A stretch of DNA of 64,000 nucleotides from Desulfitobacterium chlororespirans DSM 11544 (GTDB lineage Bacteria; Bacillota; Desulfitobacteriia; Desulfitobacteriales; Desulfitobacteriaceae). Every line of letters starts with the position of its first letter. Position 1 is the stretch's first letter. The notes beneath the pieces are model-generated. The model saw nothing but the letters and a program-made list of their open reading frames with translations. It was not told where the DNA came from and did no database searches. Where the stretch lies: contig NZ_FRDN01000015.1 of the NCBI RefSeq assembly GCF_900143285.1, positions 1-64,000 of the forward strand, given 5' to 3'. Positions 13,576 to 21,764 of the stretch are shown here, in pieces. Both the position numbers and the translations under genes were made by a program.

Positions 13576-13935
13576 CGGGCATCACCTCCTTTATTTTTTG
13601 GAAGTATTTATCAAGTCTTTATTATAATTATAACTATAATATGTTATACCCTAACAAGCCAGTAAATATGTTGTAATTTGAGTATCCCTTTAAGGGCTGA
13701 ATTCTTGGACGCGGAGGAAGCTCATGATGGTGGCTGGCTGTATTTTTCTTCTATATACATCAAGCAGTATGAATTCATGACGCTCACCTTCCTCAGTATA
13801 AAAATATTTTTAAATTGCTCCATATTAATTAACTTGTATCAATAAATTCCATATATTGTATTGAGGACAGTATTTTGGCGAAACTGTTTGATTATGACAT
13901 GCACTTGGTGCTAAACGATGTGGAGGGATAAACTA
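13576..13935. promoter_or_regulatory. 360-bp divergent intergenic region
   Basis: Very AT-rich near 13620-13670, with several TATAAT-like words (TATAATTATAACTATAATATG) that can serve the minus-strand gene. The part near the spore-surface gene has no clear sigma-A promoter, which fits a sporulation-sigma promoter, but I cannot assign one. No coding frame is supported. Confidence 0.35.
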
Positions 13936-14712
13936 ATGGCTGAATTAACAACCGGTTTGATTGAAAATACTGCTGTATTCGGGGTCAGACCAACCGTTAC
14001 CTTGGTAGTAAGGATTACAAATGATGGGACCACAACAGAATCGGTGACGACTGAAGGCAGCTTCGTTTTGGGTGCAGCAAAAGTACTCTATGTATTAGAG
14101 TCCATTAATCTGTTGCCCGGTGAAGCGGTGGAAAAAATATATTTTGCCGATTTTGATGCTTTTGAATTTCAATTTTCCACCAGCTCACCGAAAGTAGTCA
14201 TATCGGCCTGGGGGAAGGATGAGGTAGGCAATTTAGTGGCAGCCCATCGAGTCTTGCCGGCAGAACTTGACAATACCACTTTACCGGCAGCATCAAACTT
14301 TGCAGACTTTTTTGCCCTGATGCCACCTGATAATGCGGCAACAGTTGCTCCCGGTACTGACGTAAGCTTTCCCCAAGATGGACCTACCAGCGGAACAACG
14401 ATTACCAGAACGAGTGATACTGAATTTAACTTGTCTGCAATCGGCACTTATCAGGTTTTGTTCCAGGTAAGTGTGAGCGAGGCGGGTCAGTTGGTTTTAA
14501 CTCTCGATGGGGACGACTTGGCATATACGGCAGTCGGGCGGGCAACCGGTACTTCTCAAATAGTGGGAATGGCCTATGTGACGACAACGGTCACTGATTC
14601 AGTGCTCACTGTCCGAAACCCTGCCGACAACGCAACAGCGCTGACCATTACCCCTATCGCCGGGGGTACAGTACCTGTTTCGGCTCAACTGGTTATCACA
14701 CAAATCGCCTAG
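13936..14712 (+). CDS. Spore-surface (BclA C-terminal domain-like) protein
   Basis: 258 residues from ATG 13936, set by GGAGGG 8 bp upstream. Residues 1-115 form a beta-sandwich-like domain (Val-Thr-Leu-Val-Val-Arg-Ile-Thr-Asn-Asp-Gly). Residues 120-258 resemble the TNF-like C-terminal domain of the exosporium protein BclA: Phe-Phe-Ala-Leu-Met-Pro, Gly-Thr-x-Val-x-Phe-Pro, Phe-Asn-Leu-Ser-x-Ile-Gly-Thr-Tyr-Gln-Val, Leu-Thr-Leu-Asp-Gly, and an Ala-Gln-Leu-Val-Ile-Thr-Gln-Ile end. The Gly-x-x collagen-like stalk normally placed before this domain is absent and replaced by the first domain. A role in the spore outer layer is likely. No signal peptide, as expected for proteins assembled from the mother cell. 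Confidence 0.7.
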   Translation: MAELTTGLIENTAVFGVRPTVTLVVRITNDGTTTESVTTEGSFVLGAAKVLYVLESINLLPGEAVEKIYFADFDAFEFQFSTSSPKVVISAWGKDEVGNLVAAHRVLPAELDNTTLPAASNFADFFALMPPDNAATVAPGTDVSFPQDGPTSGTTITRTSDTEFNLSAIGTYQVLFQVSVSEAGQLVLTLDGDDLAYTAVGRATGTSQIVGMAYVTTTVTDSVLTVRNPADNATALTITPIAGGTVPVSAQLVITQIA

Positions 14713-14733
14713 ATAAAATCTGCAGTATAAGTG

Positions 14734-14782
14734 AAGCTTGGTTTGTGCGTCTGGCACAAACCAAGCTTTTTTTATTTTTTAT
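14734..14782 (+). terminator. Strong intrinsic terminator
   Basis: AAGCTTGGTTTGTGC pairs perfectly with GCACAAACCAAGCTT over 15 bp, followed by TTTTTTTATTTTTT. Confidence 0.9.
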
Positions 14783-15031
14783 AGATGCTTTTTCAGATGA
14801 GTGGAATTCTTGCACACTCAATTTAGATAAGCCCATTTAGAGTCAATTATTGGTTATAGTATACCGTTTTGCCCTCAATGGCAGGTGGAGTAGCCTATGC
14901 AGCACAGCCGTTGGCGCATCGATATTAAGTTGGGATGTGCATAATCGTCTTGTTTTATTGGAATCATGAAAGGCAGGGAAGAGCTTTTTTCTGCTATGCT
15001 ATGGTTACCTGAACAGGGAAGGAAGATTGCC
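14783..15031 (+). promoter_or_regulatory. Region upstream of the ABC exporter operon
   Basis: About 250 bp (318 bp counting the terminator) without a supported gene. TTGGTT and TATAGTATA near 14850-14865 are the best promoter-like words but are badly spaced. A frame is open from ATG 14966 into the ABC gene, but its first 22 codons look non-coding. Confidence 0.3.
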
Positions 15032-15742
15032 TTGATCGACGTACATAATATGACCAAAAAATATGGCAAGTTAAAGGCTAACGATAACATCAATCTTTCG
15101 GTGTCGGCCGGGGAGCTTGCCGTTCTTCTGGGTCCCAACGGCGCGGGGAAATCCACATTAATAAAATCCGTATGCGGGCTGCTGCGGTATAAGGGTTCCA
15201 TCACGATCGGAGGGCATGAAAATCATACGGTGGAAGCGAAGCGGCTCTTGGGGTATGTGCCGGAATTCCCTGTACTCTACCCAATGCTGACGGTGAGCGA
15301 ACACTTGGAATTCATTGCCAAGGCGTATCGGCTGGAAAGTTGGGAGGAAAGAGCGGAGGAACTGCTCCGCCGCTTTGAACTGGATGATAAGAAGCTGAAG
15401 TTAGGCAAAGAGCTTTCCAAAGGAATGCAGCAAAAGGTCAGTGTCTGCTGTGCGCTTTTGCCGGAACCCAAGACCGTTATTTTTGATGAACCGCTGGTTG
15501 GGCTTGATCCCCATGGCATTCGTGAGCTGAAAAACCTGATTGCCCAGCTTCGGGACAGCGGTTGCGCTCTGATTGTGAGCACCCATATGATTGAAAGTAT
15601 GGAAGACAATTGGGACGTGACCTATATTATGGTCAAGGGCAAAATAGAGCGCGTAGTCCGCCGTGGGGAGATAGCAGGCCGAAGCCTGGAAGATGTCTAT
15701 TTTGCGATCACGGAAAGAAAGCTTCAAGGGGGTGCACAATGA
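15032..15742 (+). CDS. ABC transporter ATP-binding protein
   Basis: 236 residues from TTG 15032, chosen because GGAAGGAAG lies 6 bp upstream and because family members begin at this point. Walker A Gly-Pro-Asn-Gly-Ala-Gly-Lys-Ser-Thr is at 34-42, the signature is Leu-Ser-Lys-Gly-Met-Gln-Gln at 128-134 (the second Gly of LSGGQ is kept, the first is Lys), and Walker B Val-Ile-Phe-Asp-Glu-Pro is at 149-154, followed by Gly-Leu-Asp-Pro. The switch His is in Ser-Thr-His-Met. This is the ATPase of an exporter of the ABC-2 type. Its stop overlaps the start of the permease (ATGA). The substrate is unknown. Confidence 0.85.
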   Translation: MIDVHNMTKKYGKLKANDNINLSVSAGELAVLLGPNGAGKSTLIKSVCGLLRYKGSITIGGHENHTVEAKRLLGYVPEFPVLYPMLTVSEHLEFIAKAYRLESWEERAEELLRRFELDDKKLKLGKELSKGMQQKVSVCCALLPEPKTVIFDEPLVGLDPHGIRELKNLIAQLRDSGCALIVSTHMIESMEDNWDVTYIMVKGKIERVVRRGEIAGRSLEDVYFAITERKLQGGAQ

Positions 15743-17331
15743 ACAGCCTGGTGTTCCTGTTGGTGAAAAGCGCCAAAAACAGTTTTTTTGAGTTACTGCG
15801 CAAGCCGGCAAAGCTGATTATGTGGATTATATTCATTGCCATGATTGTGGGACTCATTGTTCTTTCGCTGTTTACCACCCAGGAAGGGGACAGTTTCCAG
15901 GATATCATCTGGTTAAAGGGGATTCTTTTTCTGCTCATTCTGCTTTTTGTCGTGATTGCGGTTCAAAAAGGACTTTCCAACGGTGATGCAATCTTTGACA
16001 TGAATGATGTCAATTTGCTGTTCGTTTCTCCGGTCAACCCCCGCCTGATTTTGATGTACGGAATTGTTAAAATGGCCAAAATGTCCTTTCTCGCCGGATT
16101 TTTTATTCTCTTCCAAAGCAATTCCCTTAAGCTCGGCTTTGGGGTCGGATTTGACGCAGTGCTCATTGTCCTGCTTGGGTTTATGCTGGCCAACAGCCTG
16201 CTTCAGATTATATCTCTGTTGATTTACACCCTGACCAACAGCAGGCCCAAGCGGAAAATGGCGGTGAGAATCATCGCCGTAGCAGTCTTTCTGCCGCTTG
16301 TAGCAACGCTGGGCAGCCAGCTTACGGTCACCGGTAACCCGATGATGGGGCTGGAAACTACCATGCGGTCGCCGGTGTTTTCCTGGACACCGGTAGCAGG
16401 CTGGGCCTCGGAGGGTGTTGTTGCGCTGATTGCCGGCGACCTGGCAAAGGGCCTGCTGTTTCTGGGCATAACGGTGCTGACCGGCGCACTCCTGATTCTC
16501 TATATCGCTTTGAGCAACCCCGATTATTATGAGGATGTACTGGTGGCCACCGAAACCACCTTTGAGAAAAAACGCAGCCTATCCGAGGGGCAGATTAACC
16601 CGGAAGCTGCTTCGGCTAAGAAAATAAAGGTGGCCAGGACGGGCATCAGCGGACTTGGTTCGAACACGATTTTTTACAAACACCTGCGTGAATCCTTCCG
16701 CGCCAACCGGTTTGGCCTTTGGGGATTACCATCCCTTATTATGATTGTGAGTGTGGCAATTTTATCTTTGTTTCTGCCCTCCGATGCGGGTGGCGGCCTA
16801 TTGATTATCCTGCAGATTCTGATGTGGATACAAATTTTCATGATCGGGACAGGGAGAGGGTTGAAGGAGCTGTATGCCCATTATATCTACCTGATTCCCG
16901 ATAGTTCTTTTCGGAAAATCGTCTGGAGCAATTTGGAGATTGCCTTTAAGGTTCTGGAGGAAAGTGTGGTTTTGTTCTCCGTCAGCGGTTTGATCATGGG
17001 TGAAAATATTGTGTTGATTGTTCTGACCATTGCGGTTTATACTTTGTTTTCTTTCCTTCTGCTGGGCATCAATTATCTATCCATGCGCTGGACGGGTGCG
17101 GACGTCAGCGCCGGGCTGATGATCATGCTTTACATGTTCGCCGTCATGATCATCATGGCACCGGGTTTGGCGGCCGCGATTGCCCTTGGCAGTATGATCG
17201 AAGGGATTGGGGTGTTGATTGGAATGGGGGTTCTCGCCGGCTGGGAACTCCTTGTCGGTCTCCTTTGCTTTGCCTTGTCCAAGGGAATTTTGCATAACTG
17301 CGATATGCCTGTGTTAAGAACCGGAAAATAA
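15739..17331 (+). CDS. ABC exporter permease (putative ABC_export family)
   Basis: 530 residues from ATG 15739, overlapping the ATPase stop by 4 bp. About ten hydrophobic segments are visible in two bundles, at roughly 25-75, 110-175, 215-260 and 370-530. The central charged stretch (about 265-345, including Phe-Glu-Lys-Lys-Arg-Ser-Leu-Ser-Glu) is cytoplasmic. The segment Phe-Asp-Met-Asn-Asp-Val-Asn-Leu-Leu-Phe-Val-Ser-Pro-Val near residue 90 is typical of this permease group. With the preceding ATPase it forms a complete two-gene exporter. Frames open further upstream in the ATPase gene are not coding. Confidence 0.8.
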   Translation: MNSLVFLLVKSAKNSFFELLRKPAKLIMWIIFIAMIVGLIVLSLFTTQEGDSFQDIIWLKGILFLLILLFVVIAVQKGLSNGDAIFDMNDVNLLFVSPVNPRLILMYGIVKMAKMSFLAGFFILFQSNSLKLGFGVGFDAVLIVLLGFMLANSLLQIISLLIYTLTNSRPKRKMAVRIIAVAVFLPLVATLGSQLTVTGNPMMGLETTMRSPVFSWTPVAGWASEGVVALIAGDLAKGLLFLGITVLTGALLILYIALSNPDYYEDVLVATETTFEKKRSLSEGQINPEAASAKKIKVARTGISGLGSNTIFYKHLRESFRANRFGLWGLPSLIMIVSVAILSLFLPSDAGGGLLIILQILMWIQIFMIGTGRGLKELYAHYIYLIPDSSFRKIVWSNLEIAFKVLEESVVLFSVSGLIMGENIVLIVLTIAVYTLFSFLLLGINYLSMRWTGADVSAGLMIMLYMFAVMIIMAPGLAAAIALGSMIEGIGVLIGMGVLAGWELLVGLLCFALSKGILHNCDMPVLRTGK

Positions 17332-17349
17332 GGCGGAAGCAAACTATCA

Positions 17350-17736
17350 CTAAACGACAAAACAAAAGGGATGCCCCACAGGGTCAAACATGACCGTCCA
17401 CTCGTCGCTATACTGGGTAGCTGCTTTCGTTGCGCCACATGAAATGGCGTGTTTCACAGCACGTTCCATAGCTTCCTTGCTTTGTACCGCAAAGTCAATG
17501 TGCAGCATCTGCTGCTGAGCATTGGGTTCTTCCGGCCAGACAGGCGGAACGTAGTCCGTATTGGTTTGAAAGGCGATCTTAGGGCCGCCTAAAGGGGGGC
17601 GGATGTCCAGAAACTCTCCTTCTTCTACATAATCCTTTTCCCAGCCAAGCATCCGGATGTAAAAATCGGCTAAAGCTTGAATATCAGGGCAATCAATGAC
17701 AATGGACTTCAATTTGATTGTAGGTATGTTACTCAT
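17350..17736 (-). CDS. Glyoxalase/bleomycin-resistance (VOC) superfamily protein
   Basis: 128 residues. The two beta-alpha-beta-beta-beta repeats of the vicinal-oxygen-chelate fold are recognisable: Ile-Val-Ile-Asp-Cys-Pro-Asp-Ile-Gln-Ala-Leu-Ala-Asp-Phe-Tyr at the start of the first, and Met-Leu-His-Ile-Asp-Phe-Ala-Val then Asp-Pro-Val-Gly-His-Pro-Phe-Cys-Phe-Val in the second. His in Leu-His-Ile-Asp is a likely metal ligand. The substrate is unknown: members range from dioxygenases to antibiotic-binding proteins. GGAGCCGGTAA lies before the ATG. Convergent to the ABC exporter, only 18 bp away. Confidence 0.8.
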   Translation of the reverse strand: MSNIPTIKLKSIVIDCPDIQALADFYIRMLGWEKDYVEEGEFLDIRPPLGGPKIAFQTNTDYVPPVWPEEPNAQQQMLHIDFAVQSKEAMERAVKHAISCGATKAATQYSDEWTVMFDPVGHPFCFVV

Positions 17737-18123
17737 TTACCGGCTCCTTTCTGCAATATAAAGCGTTCATTATAGCCAAATCCTCTATAGATAATGTTCA
17801 TTACGCCCTAAAGGCAATTTGCAAGATTGTTTACTGCTTTCAAAGCCCTCACCTCTTAGTTGAAGATAGGAAAGCATGCCATATTTATGCGCATTATAGC
17901 ACTTTGTTAAAATATATTCCAGATGTTAAATCAGCCGGCTTCTTGACATAGTGCGGCAAAAGCAGTATGATTTACAAAACTTCTCACCTATGACTTTTGC
18001 AATTATAGGTATAATCGCTTTTGGTTATGCCTGTGATGCGTGGATATATTTAAAGTATTCAGCCATTCAGGTATAGCTTCAACCTGGATGGCTTTTTATT
18101 TTTTAGGAAAAGGGCTGATAATT
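17737..18123. promoter_or_regulatory. 387-bp intergenic region with an attenuator-like hairpin
   Basis: AT-rich promoter-like words for the minus-strand VOC gene lie near 17770-17800 (TATAGATAAT). Towards the HisRS-like gene there is TATAATC near 18010, then a hairpin with T-tract at 18061-18103, 20 bp before the start codon. A terminator inside a synthetase leader suggests attenuation, but the T-box core (AGGGUGGNACCGCG) is not recognisable. No coding frame is supported. Confidence 0.4.
18061..18103 (+). terminator. Terminator hairpin just upstream of the HisRS-like remnant
   Basis: AGCCATTCAGGT pairs with ACCTGGATGGCT around a 9-base loop, followed by TTTTTATTTTTT. It is either the end of a leader attenuator or a leftover terminator. 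Confidence 0.7.
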
Positions 18124-18666
18124 ATGAAGAGCGGAACAGTAAAAGGGGCCAGCGATTTTTTGCCTAAAGACGTTAGCTTAAGAGACTTCATACAAGGAAG
18201 TATCTTAGAGACTTATAAAGCCAATGGATTCGAAAGAATTATGACTCCGGCCCTTGAAGATATTGATAATCTGGCAAAAATAATCAGGGAAGTAGAGCTT
18301 TTGGCAGAGGATAACTATGCTATAGAATTTGATTTGTCTTTAGTCAGAGGACAAGGGTATTATACAGGAACGGTTTTTGAAATCGAAAGCAGTGAATTCA
18401 ATAGCTCAATTGCGGGTGGCGGCCGCTATGATAACCTTATTGGGAAGTTCTTAAAAGAGAATGTCCCGGCTGTAGGCTTTTCCATTGGGTTTGAGAGAAT
18501 CTTCAGCATACTGAAGGATAGAAATTTCATCATTCCTGGCGCAAAAGAGAAGGTTGCCGTATTCTTTGATGACAATTTTATTGAAGCAAATAGCATAGCC
18601 GATGAATTACACAAGGATTATGATGTGGTCTTATTCGAACAACCCAGGAAGCTGAAGCGGAAATAG
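18124..18666 (+). pseudogene. Histidyl-tRNA synthetase-like gene with a large internal deletion
   Basis: 180 codons from ATG 18124 (AAAAGGG upstream). Residues 1-40 match the HisRS start ([11 protein letters not shown] then a motif 1-like helix). Then the sequence jumps to the middle of the catalytic domain: [13 protein letters not shown], [10 protein letters not shown] (HisA motif), and Gly-Phe-Ser-Ile-Gly-Phe-Glu-Arg (motif 3). The motif 2 region, about 170-200 residues, is missing in frame. The anticodon-binding domain is cut short as well. It cannot charge tRNA. It could be a remnant of a second hisS or a hisZ-like paralogue. Confidence 0.75.
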
Positions 18667-18868
18667 TAGCCAAATACAAAAGGACGCTCATGATAAGCGG
18701 GTGTATTCGATTGGATTAGGGGAACAAGGCCATCGTTACAAAAAAGAGCTGGAATCTTCTTATCAGAAGTTTTATGATAAATACTACTCAAAATTAACGG
18801 CTGAGGAATTATCAGATATGCTGTCGGCATTTCAGAAGCTTAAAAAGCTGATGATTCCTCCAGTATGA
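18667..18868 (+). pseudogene. C-terminal remnant of a MarR-like regulator fused behind the HisRS remnant
   Basis: Out of frame with the HisRS-like stop, one frame from about 18684 reads Asp-Ala-His-Asp-Lys-Arg-Val-Tyr-Ser-Ile-Gly-Leu-Gly-Glu-Gln-Gly-His, the wing of a winged helix, and then a long helix with Tyr-Gln-Lys-Phe-Tyr-Asp-Lys-Tyr-Tyr-Ser-Lys-Leu-Thr-Ala-Glu-Glu-Leu, ending at TGA 18866. This is the C-terminus of a MarR-type regulator without its N-terminal half. There is no start codon. The junction with the HisRS fragment implies at least one deletion. Confidence 0.55.
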
Positions 18869-18910
18869 GCATAAGCTAGAAACAGCACAGGAAGTTTTAT
18901 AATGGGGAAA

Positions 18911-18948
18911 GGAGCGATAAGCCATTCAGGCCTATTGCTCTTTTTGCC
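18911..18948 (+). terminator. Terminator after the HisRS/MarR remnant
   Basis: GGAGCGATAAGCC pairs imperfectly with GGCCTATTGCTC, followed by TTTTT. Confidence 0.6.
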
Positions 18949-18982
18949 ATATTTACGAATTAATATCTATAGATTATCCTTT

Positions 18983-19621
18983 TTAAACCACTTTTTTGAT
19001 GGACAAATACTGATAACCTTCCGCAGTAAAGCGGAGAGTATAGGCTTTGGTATAGAAAACATTTTTATATTGATCATCATAATAATCAACTGTCAGCTTC
19101 AACGTATCATTATCCTGCTGTTCTTTTGCAACTAATTTCGGAAAGCGGCCCCCGCCGAATCCACTCAGGCCGCCGGCCACAATCTCTTGTGCTTGCGGCT
19201 GGTAACCGTCGATTTGAGCTGGGTCGAAGTTATGTCCGTCAAAATAGCGGTTTAACACCTCCTCGATATCAGCTACCGGGACATGATATTTATCGTCAGT
19301 TTTGGAATACCATTTCTTGTCCTGGTAGTTTCGCTCATATACATATTGATTGCTGGTCATATAACAGAAAAAAGTAAAAAGCGTTTCAGAAGGAATATCC
19401 TTTGCGTAGGCGAAAAGCAAATCGTCCCCAAGACAAAGGTCTATGCCACTGCAGTATCTGTCCAGCAGTTCCTCATCCGGCAACTTTAACGCCTGCTCCA
19501 GCCCTGGAACACTTGCCGGAGGAGGGACGTCATTGGCGCTGGGTGTACTTTTCTTGTTGCAGCCTGAAAGCAGACTTCCTGTAATCAAAACTAATAAAAA
19601 GAGATAGACAGCTTTTTTCAT
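18983..19621 (-). CDS. Lipoprotein, probable ECF-sigma target
   Basis: 212 residues from ATG 19621, 9 bp after GGGAGG (an in-frame TTG three codons earlier is too close to it). Signal peptide with lipobox Leu-Leu-Ser-Gly-Cys, Cys at about residue 20. The mature part begins with a Pro/Ser-rich linker and contains Gly-Gly-Leu-Ser-Gly-Phe-Gly-Gly-Gly-Arg-Phe and a C-terminal beta-rich domain (Tyr-Tyr-Asp-Asp-Gln-Tyr). No family recognised. Its promoter region carries the GTTGCAAAAA/GTTGTTT motif shared with three other sites around the sigma factor gene at 19884, so it probably belongs to that regulon. Confidence 0.7.
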   Translation of the reverse strand: MKKAVYLFLLVLITGSLLSGCNKKSTPSANDVPPPASVPGLEQALKLPDEELLDRYCSGIDLCLGDDLLFAYAKDIPSETLFTFFCYMTSNQYVYERNYQDKKWYSKTDDKYHVPVADIEEVLNRYFDGHNFDPAQIDGYQPQAQEIVAGGLSGFGGGRFPKLVAKEQQDNDTLKLTVDYYDDQYKNVFYTKAYTLRFTAEGYQYLSIKKVV

Positions 19622-19654
19622 TTTACTCAACCTCCCAAATTTTAATTTCTATAT

Positions 19655-19684
19655 AATAAAACAACCGACATGAGTTTTTGCAAC
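19655..19684 (-). promoter_or_regulatory. ECF-type promoter, copy 1
   Basis: On the minus strand GTTGCAAAAA, 9 bp, GTTGTTT. Same boxes and same spacing as the copies at 21231, 22403 and 23275-23304. It lies about 35 bp upstream of the lipoprotein start. Confidence 0.65.
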
Positions 19685-19883
19685 AAATTATTTTTGATTA
19701 TGAATTCAAAGCCATGTCTGGGCAGAAATGCCAGGCTGAATTTTTTAGATTGGCTGTTTTTAGCTACAGAGCTAGAGTGAAACCATGCTCATTGCTTCCC
19801 CCCTAATACCCCTGCAGTTACCATAAACACCTATTTAAAGGAATATGTGTTATTATTGTTCTGAGAGGAGGAGTGAATGTACG

Positions 19884-20450
19884 GTGCTGATGTTATTAAC
19901 CGGTATAACAGATGATAGCGACAGAGCTTTTATATTGAATTTATATCAGGATTATTACGGTCTCGTCCGTAAGAAAATTATGGATATCACTCATGATCAG
20001 GAAAGCCTGGAAGATCTGATCAATGATACGTTTATTAAGCTTATGGAAAAGATTTCTCTAATTCGAACTTTAGAGTGTTGCAAAACAGCTGCCTATGTTG
20101 TCTATACTGCTAGAAGCGTGGCGATTAATTTTATAAAACACAGAGATGTGGAAAATAAATATTTATTTTATGGGGCAGGGGAAGATTTAGCTGAGAAGAT
20201 TCCTGACTATGAAGCAGTTGAGGAGAGCGTTATTCGCGAGGAACGAATTGAAGAGCTGGGTAAAGCCATAGCCAGGCTTCCTGAAAAAGAGAAAGATTTG
20301 TTGTACTTTAAATATATCCTGGAAATGGATAATGAGCAGCTCGGGCAAATCTTAGGTATAGCTCCCGCCAGTGTACGGCAGTATTTGACCAGAAGCCGCC
20401 GCAAAGCCAAAAAGCTCATCGACAAGGAGGTGAATCAGGATGGCAAATAA
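19884..20450 (+). CDS. ECF-type RNA polymerase sigma factor
   Basis: 188 residues from GTG 19884 (AGGAGGAG about 10 bp upstream; an ATG two codons later and an earlier ATG at 19845 are also in frame). Region 2 includes Asp-Gln-Glu-Ser-Leu-Glu-Asp-Leu-Ile-Asn-Asp-Thr-Phe-Ile-Lys-Leu (2.1-2.2) and Tyr-Thr-Ala-Arg-Ser-Val-Ala-Ile-Asn-Phe-Ile-Lys (2.3-2.4). Region 4 includes Arg-Leu-Pro-Glu-Lys-Glu-Lys-Asp-Leu-Leu and a helix-turn-helix with Ser-Val-Arg-Gln-Tyr-Leu-Thr-Arg-Ser-Arg-Arg-Lys. No sigma region 3, as in ECF factors. It overlaps the downstream transmembrane protein by 11 bp, the usual sigma/anti-sigma pairing. No copy of the shared promoter motif was found directly upstream. Confidence 0.85.
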   Translation: MLMLLTGITDDSDRAFILNLYQDYYGLVRKKIMDITHDQESLEDLINDTFIKLMEKISLIRTLECCKTAAYVVYTARSVAINFIKHRDVENKYLFYGAGEDLAEKIPDYEAVEESVIREERIEELGKAIARLPEKEKDLLYFKYILEMDNEQLGQILGIAPASVRQYLTRSRRKAKKLIDKEVNQDGK

Positions 20451-21204
20451 GAGCCCGGAACAAACCCGCAAAAAGCTCTATGAGGACTATGAAGACAGCT
20501 TATTCAGATTGATTATGGATGAAGCTGCTGAAAAAGAGGGAAAGGGTTATTTAGAAGAAATTGAACGCTTAAAAAGTGAACCGGAGTTTTTGCCATCCCA
20601 GGAAGCACTCGAGAAATTTAACCGCCGACTGGATACCTACTTCAAGAAAGCGAAGGCCTCCCTCAGAAGGAAGCATATTATAGGCATTTCCAATAGAGCG
20701 GCTCTAGCCATGCTGATTGTCATTGCACTGTTATTTACTACAGTAGCGAGTGTGCAGGCCTTAAGAGTCAAGGTATTGAACTTTTTTATAGATATTCAAC
20801 AGGATCATACCTCTTTTCAAATAAGGGATGAGGATAATCGTGCCAATAGGGAAGGACCGGTTGTTAATTGGACTAAGGCCTATGTACCGACATATATACC
20901 GGAAGGATATGAAGTCAGCAAAGTTTCCGACGGAACTTTTGTAAAAACAATTGTGTTCAGCGACCAGCAGGATTCTATTATTTCCTACTCGGAATTAAGA
21001 GAAGGAAGTGAACTCGCACTGGATACAGAGAATGCCGATAAATTTGAAGCCATCGACATCAATGGGCATCAGGGAAGACTCATCGTTAAAAATTCTGTAG
21101 TTACGATCGTTTGGGAAATGGATGGCCGTATGTTTTGGATTTATTCTCAGATCGATGAAGATATAGTGATAAGGATAGCTCGAAGTGTAAAATTTGTAGA
21201 GTAG
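20440..21204 (+). CDS. Membrane anti-sigma factor with DUF4367 domain
   Basis: 254 residues. The cytoplasmic N-terminus (1-85) is charged and helical. One membrane segment at about 87-108 (Ala-Ala-Leu-Ala-Met-Leu-Ile-Val-Ile-Ala-Leu-Leu) is followed by an extracytoplasmic DUF4367-type domain: Tyr-Val-Pro-Thr-Tyr-Ile-Pro-Glu-Gly-Tyr-Glu-Val, Gly-x-Gln-Gly and a Trp-x-x-Asp-Gly-Arg-Met-Phe-Trp-Ile end. The layout and the 11-bp overlap with the sigma gene indicate that it holds the sigma factor at the membrane until an envelope signal is sensed by the outer domain. No zinc-finger motif is present. Confidence 0.8.
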   Translation: MANKSPEQTRKKLYEDYEDSLFRLIMDEAAEKEGKGYLEEIERLKSEPEFLPSQEALEKFNRRLDTYFKKAKASLRRKHIIGISNRAALAMLIVIALLFTTVASVQALRVKVLNFFIDIQQDHTSFQIRDEDNRANREGPVVNWTKAYVPTYIPEGYEVSKVSDGTFVKTIVFSDQQDSIISYSELREGSELALDTENADKFEAIDINGHQGRLIVKNSVVTIVWEMDGRMFWIYSQIDEDIVIRIARSVKFVE

Positions 21205-21230
21205 AGTAGTATAAAAGAAAATAAAAATCT

Positions 21231-21262
21231 GTTGCAAAAACCTTCCTTGGTTGTCTCTATTT
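21231..21262 (+). promoter_or_regulatory. ECF-type promoter, copy 2
   Basis: GTTGCAAAAA (21231-21240), 9 bp, GTTGTCT (21250-21256). It lies between the anti-sigma gene and the secreted protein at 21291, about 35 bp upstream of its ATG. Confidence 0.7.
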
Positions 21263-21290
21263 ACGAGAAAGCTAAGGAGGTTTTATTTAT

Positions 21291-21722
21291 ATGAAAAAAG
21301 TTGTTTGTATGTTTCTTATTGTTTTTATGACGGCATTTTCCGTCATACCGGTGTATGCGATGAGAGGTGAAAACCTGAAGGAACAAAGTATTGTAACCCC
21401 TTTATACACATATATTTACGCGATAGTTCCAGGTCTATCGATTGACTCATCAGGAAGATCAACCTCTTTTGGGGCGGCTTCGACTTACAGCAGTTCTCAT
21501 ACAATAACTGTAAATGTTGAATTACAGAAACTTTCCGGAAACAGTTGGATTAAGATTAAAGACTGGAGTGTATCTGGACCGGGCGTTCCTGGAGTTGAAA
21601 CAATAAATGATTACTATGTTACCAGGGGAACTTATCGGGTATGTGTTACTGTCAAGGTATATGACGCTTCCAACAAACTGTTGGAAACCCAATCTGAATA
21701 TTCGGCTGTAAAAATATATTAA
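21291..21722 (+). CDS. Secreted beta-rich protein (DUF6147-like)
   Basis: 143 residues with a Sec signal peptide (Met-Lys-Lys, hydrophobic core, cleavage near Val-Tyr-Ala, residue 23). The mature protein is a Ser/Thr/Tyr-rich beta domain: Ile-Asp-Ser-Ser-Gly-Arg-Ser, Ile-Thr-Val-Asn-Val-Glu-Leu-Gln-Lys-Leu, Ser-Trp-Ile-Lys-Ile-Lys-Asp-Trp-Ser, Tyr-Tyr-Val-Thr-Arg-Gly-Thr-Tyr-Arg-Val. It resembles small Clostridia secreted proteins of the DUF6147 type. AAGGAGG precedes the ATG. It lies directly behind ECF promoter copy 2, so the sigma factor at 19884 probably drives it and the gene after it. Confidence 0.65.
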   Translation: MKKVVCMFLIVFMTAFSVIPVYAMRGENLKEQSIVTPLYTYIYAIVPGLSIDSSGRSTSFGAASTYSSSHTITVNVELQKLSGNSWIKIKDWSVSGPGVPGVETINDYYVTRGTYRVCVTVKVYDASNKLLETQSEYSAVKIY

Positions 21723-21764
21723 TGGTTAGCTTTTAAATTTCAAAGTGGAACATGGTGATTTGGA

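Noticed and set aside
17950-18123. Possible T-box leader before the HisRS-like remnant
   Set aside because: There is a terminator hairpin, but the conserved T-box sequence and a specifier loop cannot be recognised.
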